Shown: positions 1 to 9,552, counted from the first letter of the stretch. The stretch is DNA of 64,000 bases from Proteobacteria bacterium UBA7415 (GCA_002470515.1 DKML01000005.1:131608-195607); one strand, 5' to 3'. Numbers and translations: made by a program. The notes: generated by a model from the letters alone, not told the origin.

Positions 1-1
1 G

Positions 2-1201
2 CGCAGCGAGTTGCCGCTTGAGGCCAAGCAGCTAAACCCTGACAGTCTTGGCCTGTTGATGAACCAAATTGGCAACTTGGCCGAAGGGGTTGGAACGCTT
101 GATGCGTTGGGCGCGGAATACAAGCCCGCTGTAGATCGGTTGATTCATCTCAATAGTATAAGCGCTACCGCTATGCCTGTTCTGGTGATGTTGGTGATGC
201 TGATTGGCATGATTCTCGGTTTTAGAACCATTAAGGCAGACAACAATGCCCGTTATGCGGTTGAGCGAGTATTTAACGCGGTGCTGTTTATCTCATCAAG
301 CATCGCCGTGCTGACGACATTCGGTATTATTTTCTCAGTGCTTTTCGAGTCAATTAACTTTTTCCAAAAAGTACCTTTTATGGACTTTGTGTTCGGTACG
401 CATTGGAGCCCGCAAATTGCGTTACGGGCCGACCAAGTGGGCGCCTCTGGATCCTTCGGTGTTATCCCTCTGATAGTGGGGACTTTGTTGATTTCGTTGA
501 TTGCGCTGACAATCGCAGTACCAGTAGGTTTGATGTCAGCGATTTATCTGGCTGAATACGCTAGCAGAAGAGTTCGAGGTGTAATTAAGCCAGCATTAGA
601 AATTTTGGCCGGTATTCCTACCGTTGTGTATGGTTTTTTCGCCGCGTTAACGGTTGCTCCGGCTATTCGCGAGTATGGGGATGGTTTACGTGATTGGGGA
701 GCTGAAAACGGAATCGGCTGGTTAGCCACGTTAAACGTATCGTCTGAAAGCGCGTTGGCCGCGGGGTTAGTCATGGGTATCATGATTATTCCTTTTGTGT
801 CCTCGCTTTCTGACGATGTCATTAATGCTGTTCCCCAGAGTTTACGTGACGGGTCATTCGGTTTAGGCGCGACCAAATCCGAAACAATTAAAAAAGTTAT
901 CTTTCCAGCCGCACTGCCGGGCATTGTAGGGGGCGTGCTTCTAGCCGCCTCACGCGCCATAGGCGAAACAATGATTGTGGTTATGGCGGCGGGATTAGCG
1001 GCCAATTTGACCGTAAACCCGCTTGAGGCGGTTACCACGGTTACAGTTCAGATTGTTACATTGCTTGTGGGTGACCAAGAGTTTGATAGCGCGAAAACGC
1101 TTGCCGCGTTTGCGTTAGGCTTATTCCTCTTTGTAATCACCTTAGCTCTCAATATTATTGCACTGCGCGTGGTCAAGAAGTACCGCGAGCAATACGACTA
1201 A
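2..1201 (+). CDS. pstC: PstC phosphate ABC transporter permease (5' end cut by window)
   Basis: Inner-membrane permease of the high-affinity phosphate importer PstSCAB. The reading frame is open from base 2, so the true start lies upstream and the TTG at 11 is probably not the initiation codon. The visible 399 residues hold several hydrophobic segments and the type I ABC permease (BPD) region, including the cytoplasmic EAA-type loop near SLRDGSFGLGATKSETIKKV that contacts PstB. The stretch before the BPD domain suits the long PstC form found in many gammaproteobacteria. pstA follows after 21 bp in the same direction, so the genes are probably co-transcribed. Family assignment is very secure; only the N-terminus is unknown. 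Confidence 0.95.
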   Translation, partial: RSELPLEAKQLNPDSLGLLMNQIGNLAEGVGTLDALGAEYKPAVDRLIHLNSISATAMPVLVMLVMLIGMILGFRTIKADNNARYAVERVFNAVLFISSSIAVLTTFGIIFSVLFESINFFQKVPFMDFVFGTHWSPQIALRADQVGASGSFGVIPLIVGTLLISLIALTIAVPVGLMSAIYLAEYASRRVRGVIKPALEILAGIPTVVYGFFAALTVAPAIREYGDGLRDWGAENGIGWLATLNVSSESALAAGLVMGIMIIPFVSSLSDDVINAVPQSLRDGSFGLGATKSETIKKVIFPAALPGIVGGVLLAASRAIGETMIVVMAAGLAANLTVNPLEAVTTVTVQIVTLLVGDQEFDSAKTLAAFALGLFLFVITLALNIIALRVVKKYREQYD

Positions 1202-1222
1202 GCGGTTGGCAGGTATAAAGAT

Positions 1223-2506
1223 ATGAACGATAAAGCAACACGGTTAGCTCAAACCCTAAAGCGGCGTCATGCAGCAGAAAGGCGGTTTCAATGGTACGGA
1301 CGGTTGTCTGTGGCTTTTGGAGTTGCCTGCGTTTTGTTCCTCTTTACAGATATTATATCTAAGGGGTATGGCGCGTTCACTCAAACGTATATTGATATCG
1401 AAGTGACGTTCGATTACGAAACCCTAGGCCTTACTCCTGACTCCACGGAAACGGATGTTAAGGCAGCCAGCTTCAACAGCTTGTTTCGCAATACAGTTCG
1501 AGCGCAATACCCTGAGGTTACCGACCGACGCAAACAAAGAACGTTGTACGGTTTGTACACCACTGACGCGCCAATCATGTTGCGCGACATGGTACTCAGA
1601 GACCCGAGTGTGCTTGGGACCACGCAACAGTTAACGATAGTCGCCGATGACGATATAGACACCTACTACAAACATAGCTTCGGACAAGATCTGGGTGAGG
1701 GTGGGGTAATTGGCAGGGTCAACCCTCAGCAAATTGCTCTGGTTCAGCAATTGCACGATCAAGGCCGTATTCACAAAAAATTTAATACCATATTGTTTAC
1801 TAACGGAGATTCTCGCGATCCAGAGTTAGCGGGCATTAAGGGTGCGATTATAGGCTCTTTGTTGACATTGTTAGTCACGTTAATGTTGTCGTTCCCTATT
1901 GCGGTAGCTACAGCAATTTACCTTGAAGAGTTCGCACCCAAAAATAGACTTACAGAGTTTATCGAAGTTAACATCAATAACTTGGCGGCGGTACCTTCGG
2001 TTATTTTTGGCCTACTAGGCTTGGCGATATTTATTAACTTTTTCGGCTTGCCGAGATCAGTTCCTCTGGTGGGTGGACTTGTTCTGACCTTGATGACACT
2101 GCCGACGATTATTATTTCGAGCCGCGCCTCTATTAAAGCTGTACCACCGTCAATTCGTGAAGCGGCGTTGGGCATGGGGGCATCTAAGGTGCAGATGGTG
2201 ATGCATCATGTGCTGCCGTTAGCTATGCCTGGCATGTTAACCGGCACGATTATCGGCATGGCTCAGGCCCTTGGCGAAACAGCGCCTTTGTTGATGATTG
2301 GGATGGTCGCATTTATTGTAGAGACTCCTGCTGCGATTACTGATGCAGCCACGGTACTGCCTGTACAGATTTACTTATGGGCCGATAGTCCAGAAAGAGC
2401 ATTTGTTGAGAAGACGTCAGCAGCAATTATGATTTTGCTGGCGTTCCTTATTTTTATGAACAGTACTGCTGTTTGGTTGCGTAAGCGATTGGAGCGGCGT
2501 TGGTAA
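1223..2506 (+). CDS. pstA: PstA phosphate ABC transporter permease
   Basis: Second inner-membrane permease of the Pst phosphate importer, pairing with PstC. At 427 residues it is of the long PstA type: a basic N-terminus, one membrane segment around residues 29-50, then about 150 residues of polar, probably periplasmic sequence before the permease domain (from about residue 210). The EAA-type loop is visible as [20 protein letters not shown]. It sits 21 bp after pstC and 73 bp before pstB. Overall family and order (pstC-pstA-pstB-phoU) leave little doubt. Confidence 0.96.
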   Translation: MNDKATRLAQTLKRRHAAERRFQWYGRLSVAFGVACVLFLFTDIISKGYGAFTQTYIDIEVTFDYETLGLTPDSTETDVKAASFNSLFRNTVRAQYPEVTDRRKQRTLYGLYTTDAPIMLRDMVLRDPSVLGTTQQLTIVADDDIDTYYKHSFGQDLGEGGVIGRVNPQQIALVQQLHDQGRIHKKFNTILFTNGDSRDPELAGIKGAIIGSLLTLLVTLMLSFPIAVATAIYLEEFAPKNRLTEFIEVNINNLAAVPSVIFGLLGLAIFINFFGLPRSVPLVGGLVLTLMTLPTIIISSRASIKAVPPSIREAALGMGASKVQMVMHHVLPLAMPGMLTGTIIGMAQALGETAPLLMIGMVAFIVETPAAITDAATVLPVQIYLWADSPERAFVEKTSAAIMILLAFLIFMNSTAVWLRKRLERRW

Positions 2507-2579
2507 GCTAATTCAGACTAGCTTTATCTTTATTGATACACGACATTCTTTAATTAGCGACACTAGTGCAGTAGATATT

Positions 2580-3401
2580 ATGGCTGAGAACTCAAAGCAA
2601 ACTATGAACGATACTTACGAAACAACCGGCATACCCTTACTTAAAGATTCAAAGTTAAGCGTGCGCAACGTCGACGTTTTTTACGGTGACAAACAAGCTA
2701 TTTTCGACGTTAACTTGGATATTGGAAAAAACCAAGTTATTTCAATGATTGGCCCGTCAGGCTGTGGTAAATCTACTTTTCTGCGTTGCTTAAATCGAAT
2801 GAACGACACGATTGATATTTGTAACGTGACTGGCGAGATCAAGCTTGAAGATCAAAATATCTATGACCGCAGTATCGATGTTGTAGAGTTGCGAGCGCGT
2901 GTAGGAATGGTTTTTCAAAAACCAAACCCTTTTCCTAAATCTATTTATGAAAACGTGGCATATGGTGCACGAATTCATGGGCTAACTGATAACAAGTTAG
3001 AGCTAGATGAGTTAGTTGAGAGCAGCCTCAAACGTTGCGGATTGTGGAAGGAAGTTAAAGAGCGTTTACTAGAACCGGCAACGGGTTTGTCTGGCGGCCA
3101 ACAGCAACGCCTATGCATTGCTCGTGCGATCGCGGTAAATCCTGAGGTGATCCTCATGGATGAACCATGTTCTGCATTGGATCCCATAGCGACGGCGACA
3201 GTCGAAGAATTGATTCATGAATTGAGTCAGAATTTCACTATTTGTATCGTTACTCATTCTATGCAACAAGCGGCGCGAGTTTCTCAGCGTACTGCTTATT
3301 TTCATTTAGGCAAGTTAATCGAAGTTAACGACACGTCAGTAGTTTTCACCAACCCAAAACATCAGCTGACCGAAGAATATATTACCGGACGTATTGGCTA
3401 A
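2580..3401 (+). CDS. pstB: PstB phosphate ABC transporter ATPase
   Basis: ATP-binding subunit that powers phosphate import through PstC/PstA at the cytoplasmic face. The 273-residue protein shows Walker A (GPSGCGKST), the ABC signature ([14 protein letters not shown]), Walker B ([13 protein letters not shown]) and the switch histidine (IVTHSMQQA). The PstB-typical segments [18 protein letters not shown] and NRMNDTI are present. It has a slightly long N-terminus (about 25 residues) compared with short PstB forms. phoU follows after 15 bp, so both are likely in the same transcript. Confidence 0.97.
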   Translation: MAENSKQTMNDTYETTGIPLLKDSKLSVRNVDVFYGDKQAIFDVNLDIGKNQVISMIGPSGCGKSTFLRCLNRMNDTIDICNVTGEIKLEDQNIYDRSIDVVELRARVGMVFQKPNPFPKSIYENVAYGARIHGLTDNKLELDELVESSLKRCGLWKEVKERLLEPATGLSGGQQQRLCIARAIAVNPEVILMDEPCSALDPIATATVEELIHELSQNFTICIVTHSMQQAARVSQRTAYFHLGKLIEVNDTSVVFTNPKHQLTEEYITGRIG

Positions 3402-3416
3402 CAATAAGGCACAGTT

Positions 3417-4130
3417 ATGAATGACGATATTTTAGTAGGCGGGCATATATCCCGCCAGTTTGACCAAGAGCTCGATGAGATTAGATCTCGAGTATTGAAA
3501 ATGGGCGGATTAGTTGAGGCCCAGCTCGATAAAACGCTAGACGCGTTACGAAGTGGCGACAGCTCGGGCATTACAGATGTCGAAAAGCTAGACCGCAAAG
3601 TAAATAAGTTAGAGATGCAGATCGATGAAGAATGCACTCAGATTCTTGCTAAGCGACAACCTGCGGCCGGCGATCTAAGAATGATCATTGCGACGACCAA
3701 ATCAGTGCGTGATTTAGAACGAATTGGCGACGAGGCTGAGCGCGTAGCGCATATGGTACGGCATGTACTTGATAACGGAGCCGCGCCTAAGTCTTATAGT
3801 GGTTTGCTAGCCTTGGGCGAAGAAGTTAAGGAATTACTGCATGACACTCTGAATACCTATGCGCGAATGGAAACTCGATCTGCTGTTAAAAATATGCGTA
3901 AAGACCAAGACGTCGACGACGAATACGCTCGTGTTTTAATGCATCTGATTGAGTTTATGAAAACCGATCCAGATCATATTGCCGGTGCGCTTGACGTAAT
4001 GTGGGCGGCACGTTCGTTGGAACGTATTGGTGATCATTGTATTAACATCTGTGAGAACGTTATTTACTTGGTCGAAGGCGAAGATGTTCGCCACACTAAG
4101 CTTAGCCGAATAAAAAAGCAGCTTAGCTAA
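3417..4130 (+). CDS. phoU: PhoU phosphate signalling protein
   Basis: Negative regulator that links the Pst transporter to the PhoR/PhoB two-component system and limits phosphate uptake. The 237-residue all-helical protein has the usual two PhoU repeats; each carries the metal-binding ERIGDxxE-type motif (ERIGDEAERVAHM in the first, ERIGDHCINICENV in the second). It starts 15 bp after pstB. phoR and phoB lie 2 kb downstream on the opposite strand, so the full phosphate-sensing circuit apart from PstS is visible here. Confidence 0.96.
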   Translation: MNDDILVGGHISRQFDQELDEIRSRVLKMGGLVEAQLDKTLDALRSGDSSGITDVEKLDRKVNKLEMQIDEECTQILAKRQPAAGDLRMIIATTKSVRDLERIGDEAERVAHMVRHVLDNGAAPKSYSGLLALGEEVKELLHDTLNTYARMETRSAVKNMRKDQDVDDEYARVLMHLIEFMKTDPDHIAGALDVMWAARSLERIGDHCINICENVIYLVEGEDVRHTKLSRIKKQLS

Positions 4131-4176
4131 GCGAGCGGCTAGGCGGCTTTAAATCCAACTGGATGCGTTGGTATTC

Positions 4177-4198
4177 AGGGTGCATTGTGAGGCACCCT
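4177..4198. repeat. Small inverted repeat in phoU-nuclease gap
   Basis: Arms AGGGTGC (4177-4183) and GCACCCT (4192-4198) are perfect complements around an 8-nt loop. No run of T follows on either strand, so it is not a convincing intrinsic terminator. It could fold in the transcript running from phoU toward the next gene, but no function is claimed. Confidence 0.35.
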
Positions 4199-4289
4199 AG
4201 GAAGCACAGGCAGCGCAACAAGTGTTGCTTTAAGGACTCTCTACCTCGATACTTGAGCGATCGAAAATCGTTTGATGGGAAGGCTAAGA

Positions 4290-5954
4290 GTGAGTAACTT
4301 GATGGAAATTGCAACGGTCCAAGGAAGTGGACACGAATCTGACTACGCTGGACAAACAGTCAAGGTTGCTGGCGTGGTAACGAGCTTGCTACGCTACGGG
4401 TTTTACTTACAGAGTCCGACCCAACATTGGGACGGCGAGCGCTCAAATGCAATTTTTGTATATGGTAGGGACTTTAGACCTGCGCTGGGCACTGCACTAC
4501 TAGTAAGTGGTGAGGTTACCAATTACTTTGCACATGACTTGGCAAAGCCTGTCACCCAAATGTTGTATGAATCGCATGCTGCCTTTGAGTTTGATAAGTT
4601 GAAACTCGAACCCATTGATTTCAATGTGCAGGTTCTATCTGAGCAAGGGCCTAGCCTCGCCAATTGGCTAAATAGCGTAGAAGGAATGTTGATTAGAATC
4701 CCGGCTGGCAGCCGCTTCATATCTCCGAGTAACGCCTTTGGCGATTATGTGGTGCAGCTAGATGACTTAAATCAAGGTTTAGTTCCCAGGCAAGAGGGCG
4801 GATTAGTCGTCGGTGAGGCAAGTGAATCAACTTGGTTCCCAGGTTTTAGGGTTATCGACTATGCCCACGCGCAAGTATTGGATGTTGGAACTATTCTTAA
4901 GTCCGATGTTGTGGGCGCACTGCACTACCGAGTCGACGCTTATCAGTTGTCGGTTAACTACCCGTTTGAAGTTGAGCACACATACGCAAGCTCGTCAGTT
5001 TCTAGTCTGAGCACCAAGACCGATGGCATGCGGGTAATGACACTGAATTGTTTTAATTTAGACCCCAGAATTGAAAGCGCTGATAAGGTAATGAATCCGC
5101 GTACCGACGTAGATGATGATCATGGCGATGGCCGCTTTTTGTCTTTAGCTAAAGCGATCGTGGTAAACGCCAAAGAACCTGATGTGGTCGCACTGCAAGA
5201 GATTCAAGATAGCGATGGTGCAGAGCTTACCGATATTACTCATGCCAAGGATACGTATGAACTGCTGATAAAGTCGATAGGTATTCTGAGCAAGGTCCCA
5301 TATCGGTGGGTGGATTTGGAGCCTGAACTAAATGCTGATGGTGGCCAGCCCGGCGGCAACATCCGTAATGGGTTCTTGTATCGAACTGATACAGTCAGCC
5401 TAAATAGGCCAAGTGTTAGGCGTTTGGGCAACGATGCGGCTGGATTCATTGATTCGCGTAAACCACTTTGCGCTGATTTTGTGTTGAAGTCGAGCCAACA
5501 AAGCGTGTCTGTTATCAATGTACACCTTGCGTCTAAACGTCATCAAGAAAGCGCGTTTAGCCCACACAATCCAGGCTACGACCCCAAGGACTCTATTCGT
5601 CACCAGCAAGGTGCAATTGTGCTATCTGAAATGGATCGTCTTGCCGAAAATGGCAAGTATTACTATGTTACGGGTGATTTTAATGACGGCGAGCACAGCG
5701 AAACACTTGCATTGATGTGCAGTCATGATGCAGAAAACCTGGTGTTTGAACTAGAACCTGCTGAGCGCTTTGATTACAACCATCGGGGCAAGCTGCAAGT
5801 GTTAATGCATGGTCTAGCGAGCGGGTCGTTGCTTACACCGACCAAGCCAGAATACGAAATATTACATGGCAATGAGCTGATAGGTGTAGTACCTGGTGAG
5901 GATACAGATAAAGCCAGTGATCACGCTTATGTGATGGCGAGGCTGTCTATTTGA
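4290..5954 (+). CDS. Endonuclease/exonuclease/phosphatase-fold protein with N-terminal OB-like domain
   Basis: Predicted nuclease or phosphodiesterase of the endonuclease/exonuclease/phosphatase superfamily, resembling ExeM-type extracellular nucleases. The first about 240 residues look like the OB-type region of that family (GQTVKVAGVVTSL, GFYLQSP, LLVSGEVTNYF). The catalytic fold follows: MTLNCFNLDP, VVALQEIQD with the metal-binding Glu, VINVHLASKRH, VTGDFNDGEHS and the C-terminal SDHAYVMARL. I chose GTG 4290 because GGAAGG lies 6 nt before it; ATG 4275 and ATG 4302 are alternatives. No signal peptide is visible from any start, unlike typical secreted ExeM proteins. Its place after phoU suggests phosphate scavenging from nucleic acid or another ester, which is inference. 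Confidence 0.8.
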   Translation: MSNLMEIATVQGSGHESDYAGQTVKVAGVVTSLLRYGFYLQSPTQHWDGERSNAIFVYGRDFRPALGTALLVSGEVTNYFAHDLAKPVTQMLYESHAAFEFDKLKLEPIDFNVQVLSEQGPSLANWLNSVEGMLIRIPAGSRFISPSNAFGDYVVQLDDLNQGLVPRQEGGLVVGEASESTWFPGFRVIDYAHAQVLDVGTILKSDVVGALHYRVDAYQLSVNYPFEVEHTYASSSVSSLSTKTDGMRVMTLNCFNLDPRIESADKVMNPRTDVDDDHGDGRFLSLAKAIVVNAKEPDVVALQEIQDSDGAELTDITHAKDTYELLIKSIGILSKVPYRWVDLEPELNADGGQPGGNIRNGFLYRTDTVSLNRPSVRRLGNDAAGFIDSRKPLCADFVLKSSQQSVSVINVHLASKRHQESAFSPHNPGYDPKDSIRHQQGAIVLSEMDRLAENGKYYYVTGDFNDGEHSETLALMCSHDAENLVFELEPAERFDYNHRGKLQVLMHGLASGSLLTPTKPEYEILHGNELIGVVPGEDTDKASDHAYVMARLSI

Positions 5955-6042
5955 AACTGTTTAATTCTTTGAAGCCGTTTTTTTTGAAGCTTAGACAGCT
6001 TTTGTGGTTTTGCCAGAACTAATCCTTTGAAGGTGCTAAATG

Positions 6043-7383
6043 CTAGTAAATTCGTGTTACCTGTGCGGTATCGGTGACTATTTTTTGAGTAGTCTCAAGT
6101 GAACCTTTTAGTGTTTGTGCAGCCGGAAATTCACATATAAATTCACTGCCTTCGCTGACTCGGCTTTTAATACGAAGTTCTGCATTATGTCTTTGCAAAA
6201 CATGTTTTACGATTGCCAATCCTAATCCTGTGCCACCACCTTCTCTTGAACGATTACTGTCAACTCGATAGAACCGTTGGGTAAGGCGTTCTAAGTGGTG
6301 GTCTTCGATCCCGTCCCCATTGTCTTTTACGCTTAAGCGAGCAACATCATCATGGTTTTTCCAGCTGATTGTGATGATGCCCTTGGTTGGCGTGTAATGA
6401 ATTGCGTTGGTCAATAGGTTTGAAATGGCGCTGTGCAATTCGGTAGCTGATCCAAGTACGTGCAAAGTCGGGTCTAAATCAACATTTAGGGTGTGTTGTT
6501 TATCTACAATGAGAGGCTGCACATTATCCACAGCAGCCTGAACTAGCTGGCTTATATCAACCGGATCGTCCTCGCTAGAATATTGAGTGGATTCTAATTT
6601 TGCGAGAAACAGTAAATCGCTAACAATCAGCTCCATACGAGTGCTTTGGGCGTTCATTTGAGCCAGAGGTTTTGCAAATCCCTTTGGCAATTCTTTGTGG
6701 TCGCTGAGTATTTCTATATAGCCACGCAACACGGTCAATGGCGTTTTAAGTTCGTGTGAGACATTCGCTACAAAATCGCGTTGCATCTGATTTGTGCGTA
6801 CCAAGCGTGTTACATCGCGCACGATCACCATTCTAAGTTGCTCGGTATAGGCAAGGCATTTTAGGTTAAGGACAACGTCGCGTTTTATCATAGACGCTAC
6901 TTCTAAGCCTTGCGTAGTTGTTTCTTGAGCCTCCAGCAGAGCGTCTAACTCTGGATAACGAACCAGATCTGTAAGCCTTAAGCCGTTGTCAGCTGGCCAG
7001 CGGATGCCGAGCAGGGTGGATGCATTGTTATTCGCCCACTCGATCTTACCGCTTTCGTCAATTAAAACGATGGCGTCGGGCAGAGCACCAATGGCTTTGC
7101 GAACCTGAGAAAGAAAACTGGTGAGTTGGCGTTGTCTGAGTTTGTTTTTTTTATCGCGCTTTGCGAGCTTACGTAAGATCGTATAAATCTGTCCATCCGC
7201 ATCCGGCACCGATTTGATTGCAGGTCGATCGACCCATTTGCTCAGAGAGTTAAGTCGGTAGATTTGCCAAACAATAACGAATAGGCAAAACAACACTAAG
7301 CATCCAAGGACATAGCCAGTTGCAGCTCCAAGTAGTAAGCCTACAACCAAAATGCCAATGATTTTCCAAATGTCTTCTTGCAT
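6043..7383 (-). CDS. phoR: PhoR phosphate-regulon sensor histidine kinase
   Basis: Membrane histidine kinase that phosphorylates PhoB under phosphate limitation and is restrained by Pst/PhoU. The 446-residue protein begins with two closely spaced membrane segments (about residues 8-45) and almost no periplasmic loop, as in PhoR. A basic linker follows, then a PAS domain (LPDAIVLIDESGKIEWANNN), the HisKA H-box (FVANVSHELKTPLTVLRG), and the ATPase boxes (LLTNAIHYTP, VKDNGDGI, GTGLGLAIVKHVLQRH). It lies 42 bp downstream of phoB on the same strand and converges with the nuclease-like gene. The family call is secure. Confidence 0.95.
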   Translation of the reverse strand: MQEDIWKIIGILVVGLLLGAATGYVLGCLVLFCLFVIVWQIYRLNSLSKWVDRPAIKSVPDADGQIYTILRKLAKRDKKNKLRQRQLTSFLSQVRKAIGALPDAIVLIDESGKIEWANNNASTLLGIRWPADNGLRLTDLVRYPELDALLEAQETTTQGLEVASMIKRDVVLNLKCLAYTEQLRMVIVRDVTRLVRTNQMQRDFVANVSHELKTPLTVLRGYIEILSDHKELPKGFAKPLAQMNAQSTRMELIVSDLLFLAKLESTQYSSEDDPVDISQLVQAAVDNVQPLIVDKQHTLNVDLDPTLHVLGSATELHSAISNLLTNAIHYTPTKGIITISWKNHDDVARLSVKDNGDGIEDHHLERLTQRFYRVDSNRSREGGGTGLGLAIVKHVLQRHNAELRIKSRVSEGSEFICEFPAAQTLKGSLETTQKIVTDTAQVTRIY

Positions 7384-7425
7384 GCGTGCCTGCTAACCGA
7401 TCAATAGAATGCCATAGGGTGATAA

Positions 7426-8115
7426 TCAGTCGGTTAGAGAAAATCGATAACCAACACCACGAACCGTATTAATATAGCTGTCACAATCAAATGGTTCGAG
7501 CACTTTTCGCAGTCGTCGAATATGCACGTCAACCGTACGGTCTTCGACATATACCTGGTTACCCCAGACATTGTCCAATAGCTGGTCGCGAGCAAACACT
7601 CGATCAGAGTGAGACATAAAAAAGTGTAGAAGACGAAATTCCGTAGGGCTAAGATCAATGCTCTTGCCTGAAATCTTAACTCTATGTTGCTCTAAATCTA
7701 TAGTGATGCGACCTGCAGTGATTAGTTCAGTGCTGGTAGTCGGTGTTGAGATTCGTCTTAAAACAGCGTGAATTCGAGAAATAAGCTCTTTGGTCGAAAA
7801 CGGTTTCTTCACATAGTCGTCCGCGCCAATACTAAGGCCGCGCAGAAGGTCGTCCTCGTCGTCTCGTGCCGTGAGCATGATAATTCCGATATTGTGATTA
7901 CCTTCTCGTCTAATACGACCCGCGAAGTCAATACCGGAAATTCCAGGCATCATCCAGTCGAGTAAGATTAGATCAACGTTACCTTGATTGAGCAGTGAAC
8001 CCGCCTGGTGGGCATTACTCGCGTCCGCCACGTCAAACCCTTCGCTTTCTAGCGCCATCCTTACCATGTCGCGTATGGCCGCTTCGTCATCAACAATTAA
8101 TATACGTGCACTCAT
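7426..8115 (-). CDS. phoB: PhoB phosphate-regulon response regulator
   Basis: DNA-binding response regulator that activates Pho-box promoters when phosphorylated by PhoR. The 229-residue protein has a receiver domain with D9/D10, the phospho-acceptor D53 in LLDWMMPG, a conserved Thr in MLTARD and Lys in YVKKPFS. A winged-helix OmpR-type output domain follows (DLSPTEFRLLHFFMSH, DRTVDVHIRRLRKVL, RGVGYRFS). It is the first gene of a phoB-phoR pair, and a Pho-box-like sequence with a -10 element lies upstream at 8275-8308, suggesting autoactivation. Confidence 0.96.
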   Translation of the reverse strand: MSARILIVDDEAAIRDMVRMALESEGFDVADASNAHQAGSLLNQGNVDLILLDWMMPGISGIDFAGRIRREGNHNIGIIMLTARDDEDDLLRGLSIGADDYVKKPFSTKELISRIHAVLRRISTPTTSTELITAGRITIDLEQHRVKISGKSIDLSPTEFRLLHFFMSHSDRVFARDQLLDNVWGNQVYVEDRTVDVHIRRLRKVLEPFDCDSYINTVRGVGYRFSLTD

Positions 8116-8233
8116 TGTTCTACTATCTTCCTAATAAACGGTAACTGCCATTGTATGTTAGCGGTTATTTCTATTGATTGTTCTCTAAACCAGAATGTCT
8201 CTATCGCTCGCAAACAGTTTGTATTGTAATCGT

Positions 8234-8261
8234 TGATGCTGCCACGGTTATGGCAGCATCA
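8234..8261. repeat. Perfect inverted repeat in phoB leader
   Basis: Eleven-base arms (TGATGCTGCCA at 8234-8244, TGGCAGCATCA at 8251-8261) flank a 6-nt loop. If the phoB promoter proposed at 8275-8308 is real, this falls just after the transcription start and would form a hairpin in the phoB 5' leader. There is no T-run on either strand, so it does not look like a terminator; an operator or mRNA structure is possible. Confidence 0.6.
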
Positions 8262-8274
8262 CATGAGGCTCCTT

Positions 8275-8308
8275 ATTAGACAGACTCCGCATTACAGAAT
8301 TGTGACAC
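8275..8308 (-). promoter_or_regulatory. Pho-box-like promoter upstream of phoB
   Basis: Read on the minus strand, bases 8308-8291 match the Enterobacterial Pho box (CTGTCATAWAWCTGTCAY) at 14 of 18 positions, with both halves recognisable (GTGTCAC and CTGTAAT). Ten bases downstream is TCTAAT (8280-8275), a 5/6 match to the -10 hexamer. This spacing is what PhoB-activated promoters use in place of a -35. It points toward phoB, about 160 bp upstream of its start codon. The match is by eye and would need a matrix score. Confidence 0.55.
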
Positions 8309-8436
8309 AGTCGAAATCATTAGCGTTGAGCTGGATCAATTATGACCAATTAGTGATGGTACTAATTGCCAGCAGCAGTAGGTGTTCTTTTGATTCTTTT
8401 GGACGCCATAAGGACTTTTTAGAGGCAAAGGTCACG

Positions 8437-8480
8437 TTGTGCCGGTGTTGTGCCAGTATTGTGCCAGTATTGTGCCGGTA
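8437..8480. repeat. Tandem repeat, 11-bp unit, 4 copies
   Basis: Four adjacent 11-bp units (TTGTGCCGGTG, TTGTGCCAGTA, TTGTGCCAGTA, TTGTGCCGGTA) differ only at unit positions 8 and 11. The array lies about 200 bp upstream of ttcA. The unit length is close to one DNA helical turn, so a protein binding each unit would sit on one face; whether anything binds is unknown. Confidence 0.85.
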
Positions 8481-8676
8481 TAAAGATTAGTAATGAATCT
8501 CAATTATTTTCGATTAGTACGCTTATATTGGTGAGCGTGTGCGGTTACACTGCGCAAAATTTTCGGTATTGTTGCGCGAATATGTTTCAAAATGATACCA
8601 ATACACCTCAGCGAGCAATGCTTAGTTGAGCGTTGTATAACTTATTCCACTCTTTAACGAATCTCTATCCAACCTT

Positions 8677-9552
8677 ATGGACACTAGAAAATCGCAGTAC
8701 GATGATAAGAAGCTGGTCAAACGATTGCAGCGCAATGTGGGGCAAGCAATTCATGATTTCGGTCTAATTGAAGATAACGATGTGGTTATGGTGTGCCTAT
8801 CGGGTGGAAAAGATAGTTATGCAATGTTGGATGTATTATTGGCGCTGCGAAGTAGAGCTCCGATTGATTTTAAGCTCATTGCGGTGAATTTGGATCAAAA
8901 GCAACCGGGCTTTCCCGAACAAATATTACCAGAATACTTAAGTGCCTTGGGTGTTGAGTTTCGAATTGTCGAAGAAGACACTTACAGCATTGTTATGGAC
9001 AAAATTCCTGAGGGAAAAACCACTTGTTCTTTATGCTCGCGGTTACGCCGAGGCATTTTGTATCGCGTGGCGGGTGAGTTGGGCGCTACCAAAATCGCCT
9101 TAGGCCACCACATGGACGATATGGTTGAGACACTGTTCTTAAACATGTTTCACGGTGCGCGGCTGAAAAGTATGCCGCCTAAGCTCGTAAGCGATGACCG
9201 AAAAAATGTAGTGATAAGACCATTGGCCTATTGCCGGGAAAATGATCTTGAGGCATTTGCTGAGTTACGACAGTTCCCCATTATTCCTTGCAACCTTTGT
9301 GGTTCTCAAGAGAACTTACAACGTAAAAAAATTAAGGCAATGCTACAAGAGTGGGATCGTCAGTCACCAGGTCGTGTACTCAATGTATTTAAATCATTGT
9401 CGCGTATTACTGCATCACATTTGTTCGACAGCGAGTTATTTGACTTCAAATCGCTGACTCTCGACAACGTCGACGAACTTAAAGAGTTTGATATTGCTTT
9501 TGACGAGTCTCCGCTAGAAATGTTGGTGAACCGAGATTCTGCACAGCAATAG
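8677..9552 (+). CDS. ttcA: TtcA tRNA 2-thiocytidine(32) synthetase
   Basis: ATP-dependent sulfur transferase that makes 2-thiocytidine at position 32 of certain tRNAs. The 291-residue cytosolic protein has the PP-loop [13 protein letters not shown] near residue 43, followed by the two CxxC motifs of the family ([12 protein letters not shown] and PCNLCGSQ), which bind the Fe-S cluster. [18 protein letters not shown] is also characteristic. Length matches the family. It stands alone, with msrA convergent 63 bp downstream. Confidence 0.95.
   Translation: MDTRKSQYDDKKLVKRLQRNVGQAIHDFGLIEDNDVVMVCLSGGKDSYAMLDVLLALRSRAPIDFKLIAVNLDQKQPGFPEQILPEYLSALGVEFRIVEEDTYSIVMDKIPEGKTTCSLCSRLRRGILYRVAGELGATKIALGHHMDDMVETLFLNMFHGARLKSMPPKLVSDDRKNVVIRPLAYCRENDLEAFAELRQFPIIPCNLCGSQENLQRKKIKAMLQEWDRQSPGRVLNVFKSLSRITASHLFDSELFDFKSLTLDNVDELKEFDIAFDESPLEMLVNRDSAQQ

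Larger units (their letters stand above)
8116..8676. other. Non-coding gap between phoB and ttcA
   Basis: These 561 bases separate two divergent genes. They hold the proposed phoB promoter, the inverted repeat at 8234-8261 and the 11-bp tandem repeat at 8437-8480. An 85-codon frame on the plus strand (8233-8490) crosses all of these elements, has no ribosome-binding site and shows no family resemblance, so I do not call it a gene. The ttcA promoter probably lies in the last 150 bases, but I cannot place it with confidence. Confidence 0.6.

Noticed and set aside
544..1038. 164-codon frame on the minus strand inside pstC
   Set aside because: It lies fully antisense to a conserved permease gene and has no recognisable domain.
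8233..8490. 85-codon plus-strand frame between phoB and ttcA
   Set aside because: It runs through the hairpin, the Pho-box promoter and the 11-bp repeats, and lacks a ribosome-binding site.
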